From Desulfovibrionales bacterium (GTDB lineage Bacteria; Desulfobacterota; Desulfovibrionia; Desulfovibrionales; Desulfonatronaceae): DNA of 35,718 nucleotides. How positions within the stretch are numbered: the first letter of the stretch is position 1; every line of letters starts with the position of its first letter. Below are positions 1 to 8,903 of the stretch, piece by piece. Location of the stretch: contig REDL01000029.1 in the NCBI GenBank assembly GCA_007693505.1, forward strand, positions 1 through 35,718, in the 5' to 3' direction. The notes beneath the pieces were generated by a model. It had not been told where the DNA came from. It ran no database searches and saw only the letters and a list, made by a program, of their open reading frames with translations. The translations under genes and the position numbers were made by a program.

Positions 1-506
1 CATGCCCGGAAACGAGGCACCCATGCGCGCCGCAAGGCGTGTGGTGCCCTTGGCACTCCAGATAAACCTTGGCAGGGGCACCGCCTCAGAGCCGCCAGGG
101 CAAGCTCACCAAGCGCCTGGGCGGACATGACAACGTCTGTCCCGCCACCCGACCCCACTCAGCCGCTGACCGCCTCCCTGCCCCTGGGCCATGCCGCGCG
201 CCCTCCCAGTCATGCGCTGAAGGCCGCCCAGGACAACCTCGCGCCTTGCAGGATCGCCCACGCCAGAAAGAGAAAGGCCACCCATCCCAGAAGGGCAGGC
301 GGCCTTGTTCGTGACGGAAGTGCTTTGCTATCCACGGGGAAGACGATGGTGTTCTATGGGGCGCATGAAAAGGTGGGCTTGTTCCCGCAGTCGCTTCCGG
401 CTATCCGTTGGGTCAGGGAGTTCCACATGACATATCATCCAGTCGCATACCGACAAGCCCAGCCGGTAAACCACGCCAAGAGAACCGTCAGCCTGCCTCT
501 CTATCC
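1..506 (+). repeat. Left copy of 0.5-kb direct repeat
   Basis: This stretch matches 24016-24511 in the same orientation almost throughout, with a net 11-base length difference. The first 50 bases are nearly identical. Similarity stops just after the first ~26 codons of a umuD-like frame. The copy begins at the window edge, so its true left end is unknown. It contains an imperfect GGCC hairpin (274-306) and no other credible gene. Confidence 0.85.
274..306. other. GGCC hairpin, degenerate copy
   Basis: An inverted repeat AAGGCC...GGCCTT with two further C/G pairs after one mismatch. It corresponds to the perfect hairpin at 24278-24310 upstream of the intact umuD. On the minus strand it is followed by a T-rich stretch, so it may act as a terminator or leader in that direction. 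Confidence 0.5.
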
Positions 507-513
507 TCTTTGA
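427..513 (+). pseudogene. umuD 5' fragment
   Basis: The frame starts at the same ATG, behind the same GGGAG site, as the intact umuD at 24431. It encodes 28 residues that match it through SLPLY and then hits TGA. The cleavage site, catalytic serine and lysine are all missing, and the sequence after 507 is unrelated to umuD. This is a truncated remnant created at the repeat boundary. Confidence 0.7.
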
Positions 514-540
514 CCCGGAGCACCCCCCCCATGTGGACAC

Positions 541-1053
541 CCCAGAACCCCAGAAGACCGCCTCCTGGACCACTACCTTGCCGCCAACCCCGGCCTGCTG
601 TTCCTGGAGGTCGAGGTCGGCCAGGGCGATGAGAATTGCGGCCCGAGGCGTCTTGGTGGGCTGCTGGTCCCTGGCGGTGAGAGTCGTGTTCGCGCCCAGG
701 GCTCATACAACCGTGCCGACATCGCCGCTGCCGTGCAGGGTCAGCATGTCCACGTGCTTGAGGCGAAGCGGAAGCTGAACCGGACGGTGATCGGCCAGGT
801 GCAGGTGGGCGTGGCTTTGCTGCGGCGCGACTTCAGCCCGGCCTCGGTTCAGGGCGTAGCGGTCTGTGCTTTCGGTAATCCTGATCTGGAGTGGTATTGT
901 CGGGAGCAAGGCATCCGGACGGCTCTGTATCCGATGGATTTGCCCAAAGGGTCGGTCCGGGATCGGAGTGATGGCCGGGTGGACCGGCGTAAGGCGCCTA
1001 CCCCAGGCCGCAGGCAGGCGTTCATGCGGGGCTGGGACGCCGCCGTGGCCTAA
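541..1053 (+). pseudogene. Decayed PD-(D/E)XK nuclease-like frame
   Basis: An open frame runs from just after the umuD stop to TAA at 1051-1053 without a good start codon. The only in-frame starts are late, the best being GTG at 733. A C-run at about 522-530 and a switch of plausible coding frame near 535-560 (VDTPEP in one frame, EDRLLDHYLAANPG in another) suggest a frameshift. The translation contains VLEAKRKLNRTVIGQ followed by a hydrophobic strand. This resembles the E-x-K half of PD-(D/E)XK nucleases, but the earlier acidic position seems replaced (RRLGGLLVPGG). It is convergent with the DUF499 gene and ends 33 bases from it. The family assignment is my inference; a short unrelated ORF is possible. 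Confidence 0.35.
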
Positions 1054-1086
1054 AAGTTGTGGAGCGCGCTGCTTGTCTCCGATTTC

Positions 1087-4000
1087 TCACTCCTCCTCAA
1101 ACCCCTGACTCTCAAACTTCAGCGCCCTGCTGTTCTCGGTCACGATGCGGATGACGTTATCTGGTACTCCTGTGGGGATGTCGGCTTCGATTTCCAGGGT
1201 GACGCGGACATTGGCTCCTTGGAGGGCGTCCAGGTGGGCGATGATTTCTTCGGCCACGCGTCCGGCGTCGCTGCCGGTGCGCTTGGGGTTTAGGGTTACC
1301 GTGCCGTGGAAGCGCCTTTTGGTTTTGGCTTGCGAGGGGGCCGGGTCGCCTGGGTTTGGATGCGGCAGATCATCTCCTGGTTGCGGTGGCATTGGGATGT
1401 CATTTGGCGAGCCGGGCTGATGTGGTATGCCTGTCTTTTCCAGTTCGGCCTTGAGTTGCTCCCTGGCCGCCTGAGGTTTGACCAGCAGGCCCGGATCTTC
1501 CGGGGTGATGGGCAGGCGCTGGGTGAAGCACCGCAGACCCTGATAGCGACCGGCTGCCTCGTCGTACCCGTCGGCATAGGCAAAGGAATCCACTTCCCAG
1601 GTCATCAAACCCACGCCGTCACGGGCTGCTGCAGCCAGTACGCCGGAGTCCCGCAGTCTAGGCAGGTAGGGGTAGCGGGCGTAGTCCTCCACGAGCTGGC
1701 GGATGGAGACATGCGCATCCCGCCATAAGGGTATCTTGTCCATGTCCATCCTGAGCATGGTGCCGGACATGGCGGTGATCAGCAGCTCGTCGCCCTTGAG
1801 CTTCTTGCTGACCCGCACGGCCAGGGCGTCCTGGCCGGTGAGACGGGAGGTCTGCCAGGTCAACGGGGATTGGGGTGTGGGTTGGGAGGGAACCAGCAGC
1901 CAGAGATAGGCTTCGGGAAGTCTGGCCGATACCGTGGAATCCGCGGATTTGAGCTGGGTCTCGGCCTGGCGGACCTGGTGGGGAGACAGGTCCAGAGATT
2001 CACGTTCATCAAGTATGGATTGCCAGGCCAGATAGCGGCGCACGGACTCATCCAAATCCTGAAGGCGGGCCTGATCCACGGCCAGAAAGACCAGGGTGTT
2101 GCGCAAGAGGCGCGGGGTGTTGCCCCGGAATTCCAGGATAGCCTTGGCAGCTGCCAGGGCCTTGCTCTCGGCGTCCTTGGTATGCGGGGCATCCGGCCCG
2201 AGGACCACCAGCCGGGCTTCGGTGTCGTCGGGGACGTCCTGACCGGATTTGGGCAGGGGGTGGATCTTGTTGAAGTCCCCGGTGTTGCGCAGGTCCGCCC
2301 GCAGGCGTTTGTCCATCTCCATGACCACGGGGTCAGGGTTGCGCTTGTACTGTTCGGCCCGGTCCTCGGCCAGTTTGGTCACCGTGGGCTGGGTGGAGTA
2401 CCAATAACGTGAGCCGTCCTGGTAGAGGTAGGTGGCGGTGTTGGCCAGACGGCGAAGGGCGTCGCCAAAGACCGCCGGTGTCTCTCCGGGCACCACGCAG
2501 CCCAGGCGGACCCGACGATCCTCCACTCCCTGGTGGGCGGCCCCGGCTGTGGGCGCGGAGCCAAGGTAGATGGTCCGAGCCACCCGCCTGGTGGCGGAAT
2601 GTTTGCCAAGGTTGGGCACTTCCGCGTCGATCTTCAGGGGCAGGGAATTGGTTCCGTCCACATCCTTTTCAATGATCGGCAACCAGTTGTCCGAGAGGTA
2701 TCTGGTCAGCTCGAACTGGACGCGCGGGTCGTCGATGGGGATCGTGGACGGCATGATCAAGGGGCTGCGGTCACCCTTCTCCCAGAGAGAGTGGATAACC
2801 GCGGCCATCAGGCGCAGGACGCCCCGGGTGCGCTGGAATTTCACCAGGGTGGACCAGTCCGTATACAGCCGGTCGAAAACCTCCGGGTGGATGGGATAGG
2901 CGGCCTGGATGCGCTTTTCGTAGTCTGAATCGCGGCATTCCGGTGGAAACTCGGCGCTCTGGGCACGATACAAATCAACAAAGGCCCGTGCGGCCACGTC
3001 TCGGTGCTTGAACGCATTCGTGCCCATCAGCGGCTCGAAAAGCCGCCTGCGCACGATTTCAAACCCTTCCTCGGCGCTGGCCGGACGCCAGGAAGATTCG
3101 ATCCGCCCAACCACGTTTCGCAGCCGGTCCAGGGCTTCCCGGCCCCGGATGCCGCCGACCTCCACGTCGTCGGCCTTGGTATGGGGAGACCCGCCCGTGT
3201 CCGAAGCCGGAAGGGAGACGACCAGCAGGCAGTTGCCCGCCAGCTTGGCGGATTCGGTTAAAACCTGGGCAAAGGAAAACTGGGTTTCAAAGCTCCCTCC
3301 CGGCAGATCGGAAGCATCGTGGAGTTGCCGCGCATAGGCCACCCATTCGTCGATCAGGATCAGGCAGGGGCCGTAATCCTTCAGGAGTTGGCGCAGGACG
3401 TCGCCGGGGCTGGTGGAAAATTTGTCGTCTTCCTGGATACGCTGAAAGGCTTCACGCCCGCCTAGTTGCCACGCCAACTCGCCCCAGAGGGTGCGCACAA
3501 CGGTGCCGTCTTCCTTGGTCACCGGATTGCCGGGAGAAATCTTGTTGCCCACCAGGACCACACAGCGGGCCTTGGGTACGATTTTCATTCCGGCCTCCAG
3601 CATCACCGCGTCAATGCCATCCAATTCTCCTGGCGCGATCCCGGAAAAAAGGTGCAACAGGGCGAGCATGGTATGGGTCTTGCCGCCGCCGAAATTGGTC
3701 TGAAGCTGGATGACCGGATCACCGCCCTGGCCCGAGATGCGCAACAACGCACCGATCAGGAGCAGCCTGAGGCTGTCGGTGATGAACGTCCGGCGGAAGA
3801 ACTCTCTGGGGTCGAGGTATTCCTTTGTTCCCTCCCCCAGGTGCACCTGCCACAGGTCAGCGGCAAATTCAGCCTGCTGATAGCGCCCGCTGGCGACATC
3901 CTTATGGGGGGTGATCACCTCACGCCAGGGCTTCAGGGCAGTAAAGGACGCCTCCACCAGTCCCCCTCCGGCCTTGCGCTTTTGGCCCCGCACCTGTTCG

Positions 4001-4431
4001 TCGAATATCAGGCGGCGCAGCTCCATCTTCATCTTGCCCACGGCGTCGGCCTGGGGGGCGGAAACCGCTGCCAGCAGCCGAGCCATGGAATCCAGGGCGC
4101 GATCCGCGTCGTCGCTGGAAAAGGGTTCCTGGTGCGCCCATTTGTTGCGCCAATCCCGCAGCTCGGACACTAGGCTCCGTTCGGCAAATCCCAGGGTGTA
4201 CTTGAAGATGTCGTTCCAGGTCTCCCACATCAACCGGAGCTGGCCCGAGGCGTCCCACTGGACAATGGGTTTGCTGGTCAGCATCGGGTCGTCGGCAAAA
4301 CGCCGGATCGTCTCCATGTTCACGGCCCCGGTCTTGATCCTGGCCTGCACCTCGCGCTCCACGAAGGGCCCAAGCCCCTGGCGCAGAAGCTCCATCGCTT
4401 TGCCGACGCGTTCATGATTTGTCAGGGCCAT
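1087..4431 (-). CDS. DUF499 ATPase with Swt1/HEPN-like N-terminal domain
   Basis: The 1114-residue protein is a large P-loop ATPase of the DUF499 type. Residues 1-130 look like a Swt1-family HEPN domain: helical, with DWRNKWAHQ giving an R95-x4-H100 motif of the kind used by HEPN ribonucleases. A Walker A-like NFGGGKTH lies at 246-253 and a Walker B LILIDEW at 357-363. The C-terminal part contains a proline-rich linker (about 1020-1050) and a small terminal domain. The start at 4431 is supported by AAGGA inside the upstream mini-gene, which ends 3 bases earlier, so translation is probably coupled. It is the last gene of a helicase-methylase-ATPase set and probably powers or gates the response. 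What it acts on is unknown. DUF499 proteins recur in defence islands next to DUF1156 methylases. Confidence 0.85.
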   Translation of the reverse strand: MALTNHERVGKAMELLRQGLGPFVEREVQARIKTGAVNMETIRRFADDPMLTSKPIVQWDASGQLRLMWETWNDIFKYTLGFAERSLVSELRDWRNKWAHQEPFSSDDADRALDSMARLLAAVSAPQADAVGKMKMELRRLIFDEQVRGQKRKAGGGLVEASFTALKPWREVITPHKDVASGRYQQAEFAADLWQVHLGEGTKEYLDPREFFRRTFITDSLRLLLIGALLRISGQGGDPVIQLQTNFGGGKTHTMLALLHLFSGIAPGELDGIDAVMLEAGMKIVPKARCVVLVGNKISPGNPVTKEDGTVVRTLWGELAWQLGGREAFQRIQEDDKFSTSPGDVLRQLLKDYGPCLILIDEWVAYARQLHDASDLPGGSFETQFSFAQVLTESAKLAGNCLLVVSLPASDTGGSPHTKADDVEVGGIRGREALDRLRNVVGRIESSWRPASAEEGFEIVRRRLFEPLMGTNAFKHRDVAARAFVDLYRAQSAEFPPECRDSDYEKRIQAAYPIHPEVFDRLYTDWSTLVKFQRTRGVLRLMAAVIHSLWEKGDRSPLIMPSTIPIDDPRVQFELTRYLSDNWLPIIEKDVDGTNSLPLKIDAEVPNLGKHSATRRVARTIYLGSAPTAGAAHQGVEDRRVRLGCVVPGETPAVFGDALRRLANTATYLYQDGSRYWYSTQPTVTKLAEDRAEQYKRNPDPVVMEMDKRLRADLRNTGDFNKIHPLPKSGQDVPDDTEARLVVLGPDAPHTKDAESKALAAAKAILEFRGNTPRLLRNTLVFLAVDQARLQDLDESVRRYLAWQSILDERESLDLSPHQVRQAETQLKSADSTVSARLPEAYLWLLVPSQPTPQSPLTWQTSRLTGQDALAVRVSKKLKGDELLITAMSGTMLRMDMDKIPLWRDAHVSIRQLVEDYARYPYLPRLRDSGVLAAAARDGVGLMTWEVDSFAYADGYDEAAGRYQGLRCFTQRLPITPEDPGLLVKPQAAREQLKAELEKTGIPHQPGSPNDIPMPPQPGDDLPHPNPGDPAPSQAKTKRRFHGTVTLNPKRTGSDAGRVAEEIIAHLDALQGANVRVTLEIEADIPTGVPDNVIRIVTENSRALKFESQGFEEE

Positions 4432-4434
4432 GTT

Positions 4435-4539
4435 TCAGTCCTTGCTGTTTTGAGCCATCAGGGAGTTCTTGATTTCCCGCGCCCATGGGTTGATCTGGCC
4501 GTAGGTTTCAATCAACGGAGGCGCATCTTGTGAGGTCAT
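4435..4539 (-). CDS. 34-residue mini-protein coupled to DUF499 ATPase
   Basis: A short frame begins MTSQDAPPLIETYG and ends at TGA 3 bases before the ATPase start. Its ATG overlaps the TGA of the 60-residue gene upstream (ATGA). The AAGGA near its end is the apparent ribosome site of the ATPase. I do not recognise the peptide. It has a conserved-looking aromatic core (YGQINPWAREI) and no membrane segment. It may be a real subunit fragment or simply a translational-coupling leader for the ATPase. Confidence 0.5.
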   Translation of the reverse strand: MTSQDAPPLIETYGQINPWAREIKNSLMAQNSKD

Positions 4540-4718
4540 TGCGGGAACCATTTTCGTTGGACCGCTTCGATTTCGCTGCGCAGGATTTCCAATTGTCGAA
4601 TCGCAGCCAGTTCACGTTTCCGTCGAGCCTCTTCAGCCACGTCTTCCATCAAGGCCTGCAGTTGCTCATCGGTCGGTTCGTTGTGGATGTCGTTCAGGTC
4701 GAAGGCTTCGGTTTGCAT
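4536..4718 (-). CDS. Small charged helical protein, 60 residues
   Basis: The start at 4718 has CAGGAG seven bases upstream. The longer frame reaching 4886 runs through REP palindromes and is rejected. The protein is acidic at the N-terminus (DLNDIHNEPTDEQ) and then strongly helical with alternating charge (EEARRKRELAAIRQLEILR), so it could form a short coiled coil. Its stop overlaps the start of the next mini-gene by 4 bases. It lies between the methylase and the ATPase of the defence module, so it may be an adaptor or regulator. No family is recognised. Confidence 0.65.
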   Translation of the reverse strand: MQTEAFDLNDIHNEPTDEQLQALMEDVAEEARRKRELAAIRQLEILRSEIEAVQRKWFPQ

Positions 4719-4779
4719 ATTGTTCTCCTGGAGAAAGTACGACGATAGACGATCAAGACAGGACGATTCTCTCCTTCTC

Positions 4780-4827
4780 GTTCCCACGCTCCAGCGTGGG
4801 AATGCAGCACCCGACGCTCCAGCGTCG
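4780..4827. repeat. REP palindrome pair R1
   Basis: Two adjacent hairpins share the core GCTCCAGC. The constant one has stem TTCCCACGCT/AGCGTGGGAA (4780-4802). The variable one has stem CGACGCT/AGCGTCG (4812-4827). The order is constant then variable. Together with the inverted pair R2 (4957-5004) it bounds the gap between the methylase and the small gene. Confidence 0.85.
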
Positions 4828-4956
4828 CGTATTGAACTCCGGTGACACGCTGTTATTTTTTTGAAATACTTGAGCATTTGGCACATTTTGCGACCCTGAA
4901 CCGTTGCGTGATCTGTCTTGGCGCTGAGAATTGACTACCCACTCCGTGCCGACACG

Positions 4957-5004
4957 GGGCGCTGGAGCGCCCAGGGCTGCGTTCCCACGCTGGAGCGTGG
5001 GAAC
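4957..5004. repeat. REP palindrome pair R2 (inverted relative to R1)
   Basis: The variable hairpin GGGCGCT/AGCGCCC (4957-4972) is followed by the constant GTTCCCACGCT/AGCGTGGGAAC hairpin (4981-5004). The order is reversed compared with R1. The ~130 bases between R1 and R2 hold no gene and show no similarity I can see to the RAYT gene. Confidence 0.85.
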
Positions 5005-5037
5005 GAGCGGGGCAGGACGATTCACCACTTTTACCAT

Positions 5038-7923
5038 TTAAAACAAGTTCCCCCGTTCCTGCTTCATTGTCCGCGTTTCCTGAGCCAGTTGCATGATATC
5101 CGGCCAGCTCTGGACCAGAGCATTGTAGGAGAGGGCTTCAGCAGCACGCTTCTTCCGCTCACACAGAGTGTAGAGCCGATATGCCAATTCCCTGGCCGGT
5201 TCACCCCGCGCTCCCAGCTTGGCCAAAACCTTGGCCGCGCCCTGCTCCCCGGCAGTCTCCAACTCCCGGATCAAATGATGGACCATCTCCCAGACCGTAA
5301 GCCGCTTTTCCTTGTCCGGGTCCCAGTCCTGGGGCAGTTCCTCGGGCTTGAACAGCCGAACCTTTCCGGCCTTGGAAACAAGGAGGTTCGCCTCAACCAA
5401 GCCGGACACGCTGGTATTCTTGGCCCGCGCCAGCACATCCGCAATGCCGAACTCACCCTCGCCAAACCAATACTGCTCGAACCAGGATATGGCCCAGCGG
5501 GTGTCATGGTCAAAATCCCCTTCCTGTTCAGCCAGAGTCTCGTCCAGAATCTGGTTGATCAAAGCCAAGGCCTCGCGCACGGTCATGGAATTACCCTTGG
5601 CGTCCAGGACCCTGGCGTAGCGTGTGAACACGCCCATGCCCGGACCAATGGCCGCTTGGGCAAGGTCTACTGGCGCAATGTTTCCGCGCTGCATCAGGCG
5701 CAGGGCTACGGGCAATTCGGACTTAAGGGTGTTGATGAAATCGCGACGGGTGGCAGTGGGGGCGGAGGGCTCGCGTTTGCGGCAGACCAGGACGATGCTG
5801 GAAGCGAGGGCGTTGGTGCCCGAACCAATCATGCGGTTGCCAAGCTCTGTGCGCATCGGCCACGTACCGCTAACGGCAAAGCCAGCATAAATCACTGCTT
5901 CAAGAAAAGTTTCCCAGCCAGTGCTCGATATGCCAACAGCACTTGAAGTTTCTGATTGTTTAAATGCATAATATATTGTGACTGGGAAAACAGAATTGGA
6001 CTGCTCTGCGATGCGTTGAATTGCATGAGTCATGCCTTTAAGAAAGAATGCTTCAGCTTTTTCTTTGTTGCCATGACGATAAGGCGTAGCTACAAGTTCA
6101 TTTTCCTTGGGAACGGCAAGGGTAGCAAAAATTTCTGGGAAAAATGACCGAAGTGAACGTCGTAGCCAGACGTAGAAAAAATCTGAAAGATCAGCATAAC
6201 CGATATTATCATAGTAAGGCGGGTCTGTAGAAACTATCTTGTCGCTTACGAAAGAATGTGTAGATGCATCAGCTTGGGTAGATTTCCCTAACATGAGAGA
6301 GAATGGAACTGTTGACAAAGCTTTCGCAACGAGCCCTGCTGCTGAGACGTAGTTGCCTGAAGCATCACCAATGGGATTCGACTCCGCAAAGTCCCAGGTC
6401 ATAGGTAACGCTTGTCGGCTGAAAGTGTTGATAACCCCACTTTGCGTTGGAGTAGGGTCCCAACGCCCGAGAGTGGAGCCTCGGTCAGTGACTTTGTCGA
6501 GCGCAAATCCTAAGTACACAGCCACAGCCTCCGCATACGCCCTCACACCAGCCCCACCATCACGCAGAGGCTTGTCATCGTTAGGTAGCCCAGCTTTGAT
6601 GCTGTCTTGGCGGACACGTTCCATGGCATCGCCCACTAGGTCCGAAAAGGTCGTCAGGGCAACGAGTTGGCGGGGGGTGAAGAGGTCTCGCCACTTGGTC
6701 ATACCGTATTCCTGCACTCGAAAGCCGAGCGCCTTTGCAGGAAGATCGGTTTCCGGCACATCACCCGGCTCCGCACTCATCGCAACGGCTTCCATCTCAG
6801 AACTTGGCGAGAGATAGACGCGTCCGCGATCGCCTTCAGCGACAATCGCCATTAGGCGCACACCCATGCGTCCTGCTTTGGCTTCAGATCGCAAATAGTT
6901 GAACGGCATCGGCGTCCCTGACAAAAGGCAGAGGAAACTGCTGCCACTACTTGCTGACTTGGTGCCTCGCTTCGTCGCAGCAAGGTCCCTCGGTATTCCC
7001 ACCTTAACCGTAAACCGGTACCCATCCCCCTCGATCACCGGCTCAACATAGGCCTCCTTGCCTTTTTTCGTTGACAGCATGAACGTGGATGCCAGGGGCA
7101 CGTCCACGTGGGCGAAGGCCGGGTTGGGGCTTTTGACCGTGCGTGCCCAGAGCCAGGCGATGACCGTGAGCTTGCGGCCTTGATACTGTTTCAGGTCCGG
7201 GCGCTCGGCGACCATTTCCGGGGTGATCTCCACCTTGGGGTAGAGATGCCCGATGCGTTTCTTGGCCTCGTCGCGCATCCACTTGCCGTAGTAGCGGACG
7301 TCCTCGGCCAGGCCCTGGGCACCTTTCCAGGGGCGTTCCAGGAGGCGGTTGTCCCGGCGGGACTGGGGATTGACCGGGGGGCGTCCGGCGAACTTGGGCG
7401 GGATTTCGATCATGGCCTTGTTGATCAGCACGGCCACGGGGTTCAGGTCGCTGGCATAGGCTTCCAGGCCGAGGCGCTGGGCCTCCAGGGGCAGGGAGCC
7501 GCCCCCGGCAAAGGGATCGTGAAACGCGGGCAGCTTGTTGCGGTCGAACAGTTCCCTGGCCCTGGGATGATCGGCGTTCTCGGCGCAGGCCCGTCGCCAG
7601 CTCTGCCAGATTTCCGCCCGCGCCTTCTCTAGGACCTCCTCGTTGGTGGTGTTCTCCCACTGCACCAGATCCTCGATGATCTTGAACAGCCGCTGCCGCT
7701 CCTTTTCCTGGGCCTTTTCCGTTGAAAACAGGTCCGGGTTGGCCGAAGGGTCGTCCACCATCTGGGCGAAGATCACGGCCCTGGCCGCGGCCAGAGGCCG
7801 CCTGGCCCACCACAGATGCAGCGTGCTCGGATGCCCATGCCGAATGGACTTCTCCCGCGCCGAGGCCTTGTTGATGGCATCCAGAGGCAGGGCCACTTCG
7901 ATGAGCTTTTTCTTGGTTTTCAT
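5038..7923 (-). CDS. DUF1156-type DNA methyltransferase
   Basis: The 961-residue protein has the DUF1156 N-terminus ([22 protein letters not shown], then [19 protein letters not shown]). The SAM-binding motif DPFAGGG lies at 136-142 and the catalytic DPPYYDN at 567-573. It is a predicted DNA amino-methyltransferase, most likely N6-adenine, that would mark self DNA for the helicase/ATPase module. Codons in the middle (about 5880-6480, including DPPY) are clearly more AT-rich than the flanks, suggesting allelic replacement of this part. It starts 26 bases after the MazF-like gene and may share its transcript. The ribosome site is weak (AAAGAGA). Function is inferred from motifs and neighbours. 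Confidence 0.9.
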   Translation of the reverse strand: MKTKKKLIEVALPLDAINKASAREKSIRHGHPSTLHLWWARRPLAAARAVIFAQMVDDPSANPDLFSTEKAQEKERQRLFKIIEDLVQWENTTNEEVLEKARAEIWQSWRRACAENADHPRARELFDRNKLPAFHDPFAGGGSLPLEAQRLGLEAYASDLNPVAVLINKAMIEIPPKFAGRPPVNPQSRRDNRLLERPWKGAQGLAEDVRYYGKWMRDEAKKRIGHLYPKVEITPEMVAERPDLKQYQGRKLTVIAWLWARTVKSPNPAFAHVDVPLASTFMLSTKKGKEAYVEPVIEGDGYRFTVKVGIPRDLAATKRGTKSASSGSSFLCLLSGTPMPFNYLRSEAKAGRMGVRLMAIVAEGDRGRVYLSPSSEMEAVAMSAEPGDVPETDLPAKALGFRVQEYGMTKWRDLFTPRQLVALTTFSDLVGDAMERVRQDSIKAGLPNDDKPLRDGGAGVRAYAEAVAVYLGFALDKVTDRGSTLGRWDPTPTQSGVINTFSRQALPMTWDFAESNPIGDASGNYVSAAGLVAKALSTVPFSLMLGKSTQADASTHSFVSDKIVSTDPPYYDNIGYADLSDFFYVWLRRSLRSFFPEIFATLAVPKENELVATPYRHGNKEKAEAFFLKGMTHAIQRIAEQSNSVFPVTIYYAFKQSETSSAVGISSTGWETFLEAVIYAGFAVSGTWPMRTELGNRMIGSGTNALASSIVLVCRKREPSAPTATRRDFINTLKSELPVALRLMQRGNIAPVDLAQAAIGPGMGVFTRYARVLDAKGNSMTVREALALINQILDETLAEQEGDFDHDTRWAISWFEQYWFGEGEFGIADVLARAKNTSVSGLVEANLLVSKAGKVRLFKPEELPQDWDPDKEKRLTVWEMVHHLIRELETAGEQGAAKVLAKLGARGEPARELAYRLYTLCERKKRAAEALSYNALVQSWPDIMQLAQETRTMKQERGNLF

Positions 7924-7949
7924 TGTGGTCTCTTTTGCGGGATAACCCT

Positions 7950-8318
7950 CTATCCATGTGATATGGCAGAGCCGTTTTCTTTCGGCATGGTTCGTTGCAA
8001 TGTCTGGATAATCATTGTCAAAAGCTGGGCGAATGTTTGATCTTTGAGGATGGCTACCCGCTTGACGATCAGCCCCGCATTGGCGGTGAACAGTTTCATC
8101 GGACGTGCATAACTCACTGTGTTCAATGTACCGCGAGATAATTCCGCATCCGTCAAGCGCAGGGAGGCGCCTGAGTATGGATTGCTTGTGATCTGGCAGA
8201 GCAGCCAGTCATCGTAACCTGTCTCAGTCAAGGCCACCGCGGGACGCAATTTTGCTCCGGACAGGTCTGAAAAGGGGAAGGGGATTACAACGACGGAAGC
8301 TGGGACAAGTGTGACCAT
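7950..8318 (-). CDS. MazF/PemK-family toxin
   Basis: The 122-residue protein has the MazF/PemK fold signature: [20 protein letters not shown] at the N-terminus, then [24 protein letters not shown] and a C-terminal helix. These toxins are sequence-specific mRNA endoribonucleases inhibited by the partner antitoxin. The start at 8318 follows a strong GAGGAGGTT. The frame overlaps the antitoxin gene by 34 bases, the normal arrangement for such pairs. The stop lies 26 bases before the DUF1156 methylase, so toxin and methylase may be co-expressed. Confidence 0.88.
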   Translation of the reverse strand: MVTLVPASVVVIPFPFSDLSGAKLRPAVALTETGYDDWLLCQITSNPYSGASLRLTDAELSRGTLNTVSYARPMKLFTANAGLIVKRVAILKDQTFAQLLTMIIQTLQRTMPKENGSAISHG

Positions 8319-8512
8319 GCGGCAACCTCCTCAGGTTTTTCCCAGTCCCTGGCCAAAGCGGGTTCACTGACAACGGCGGGGCATGTCCGTTCATCCTCTG
8401 CACTCTCGTCGAGAAAAGTGACCATGACACGACGCGGACCGGCAACTTCGACCGGCTCAAGGAGCCGCAGCCGTCCTTCAGCTTCAAGAATGCCTTCAAC
8501 CGTCAGCAACAT
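8285..8512 (-). CDS. MazE-like antitoxin
   Basis: A 75-residue acidic protein preceded by AGGAGG 7 bases before ATG. The N-terminal strands (MLLTVEGILEAEGRLRLLEP, then RRVMVTFLDE) resemble the short beta-rich DNA-binding segment of antitoxins annotated next to PemK toxins. The acidic, disordered C-terminus ([11 protein letters not shown]) fits a toxin-wrapping tail. It overlaps and precedes the toxin gene. It probably represses its own promoter, which would lie within 8513-8534, right beside REP pair R3. Confidence 0.8.
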   Translation of the reverse strand: MLLTVEGILEAEGRLRLLEPVEVAGPRRVMVTFLDESAEDERTCPAVVSEPALARDWEKPEEVAAWSHLSQLPSL

Positions 8513-8534
8513 CGACTATCCTCCTCATTTTTAT

Positions 8535-8584
8535 CGTTCCCACGCTGGAGCGTGGGAATGCAGCCCAGGGCGCTCCAGCGCCCT
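8535..8584. repeat. REP palindrome pair R3
   Basis: Constant hairpin (CGTTCCCACGCT/AGCGTGGGAA, 8535-8558) followed by a variable hairpin AGGGCGCT/AGCGCCCT (8567-8584). The order is as in R1 and R5. It opens a short unit closed by R4. Confidence 0.85.
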
Positions 8585-8589
8585 GTGTT

Positions 8590-8703
8590 ATCAGCACCAG
8601 GCACCAGGGATCAATCTTGATCAGTCCCTCCTGACCGGGTTAGTCGCGTGCACTGGAATACCGTCGATGCCCGGAGGTGATCGATAAAGCCGCGTTTCGC
8701 TGG
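8590..8703 (-). pseudogene. RAYT 3'-end remnant between REP pairs
   Basis: This segment aligns with the last ~38 codons of the intact RAYT gene (8896-9020). Shared blocks include the TCAGCACCAGG and GATCAATCTTGATCAGTCC stretches, and the KRGxxD codons are recognisable. Small deletions have shifted the frame. The rest of the gene is missing, so R3 + remnant + R4 is an internally deleted derivative of the R5-RAYT-R6 unit. Confidence 0.75.
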
Positions 8704-8711
8704 ATATCAAT

Positions 8712-8762
8712 CCCCGACGCTGGAGCGTCGGGGGCTATGTTCCCACGCTGGAGCGTGGGAAC
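8712..8762. repeat. REP palindrome pair R4 (inverted)
   Basis: Variable hairpin CCCCGACGCT/AGCGTCGGGG (8712-8733), then the constant hairpin GTTCCCACGCT/AGCGTGGGAAC (8739-8762). Inverted relative to R3. The 86 bases up to R5 hold no gene. Confidence 0.85.
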
Positions 8763-8848
8763 AATCGGTACGGAGTGAAATCTTTCATAATCACGGAGCG
8801 ATGTGAACGGGTTCATGCCGTGATGTCCTCATGATCAGATATTTTATC

Positions 8849-8895
8849 GTTCCCACGCTCCAGCGTGGGAATGCAGCCCAGGGCGCTCCAGCGCC
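8849..8895. repeat. REP palindrome pair R5, downstream of RAYT
   Basis: Constant hairpin (8849-8871) followed by the variable GGCGCT/AGCGCC hairpin (8881-8895). It lies 8 bases past the RAYT stop and faces R6 on the other side of the gene. It is nearly identical to R3. Confidence 0.85.
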
Positions 8896-8903
8896 TTGTG
8901 ATA

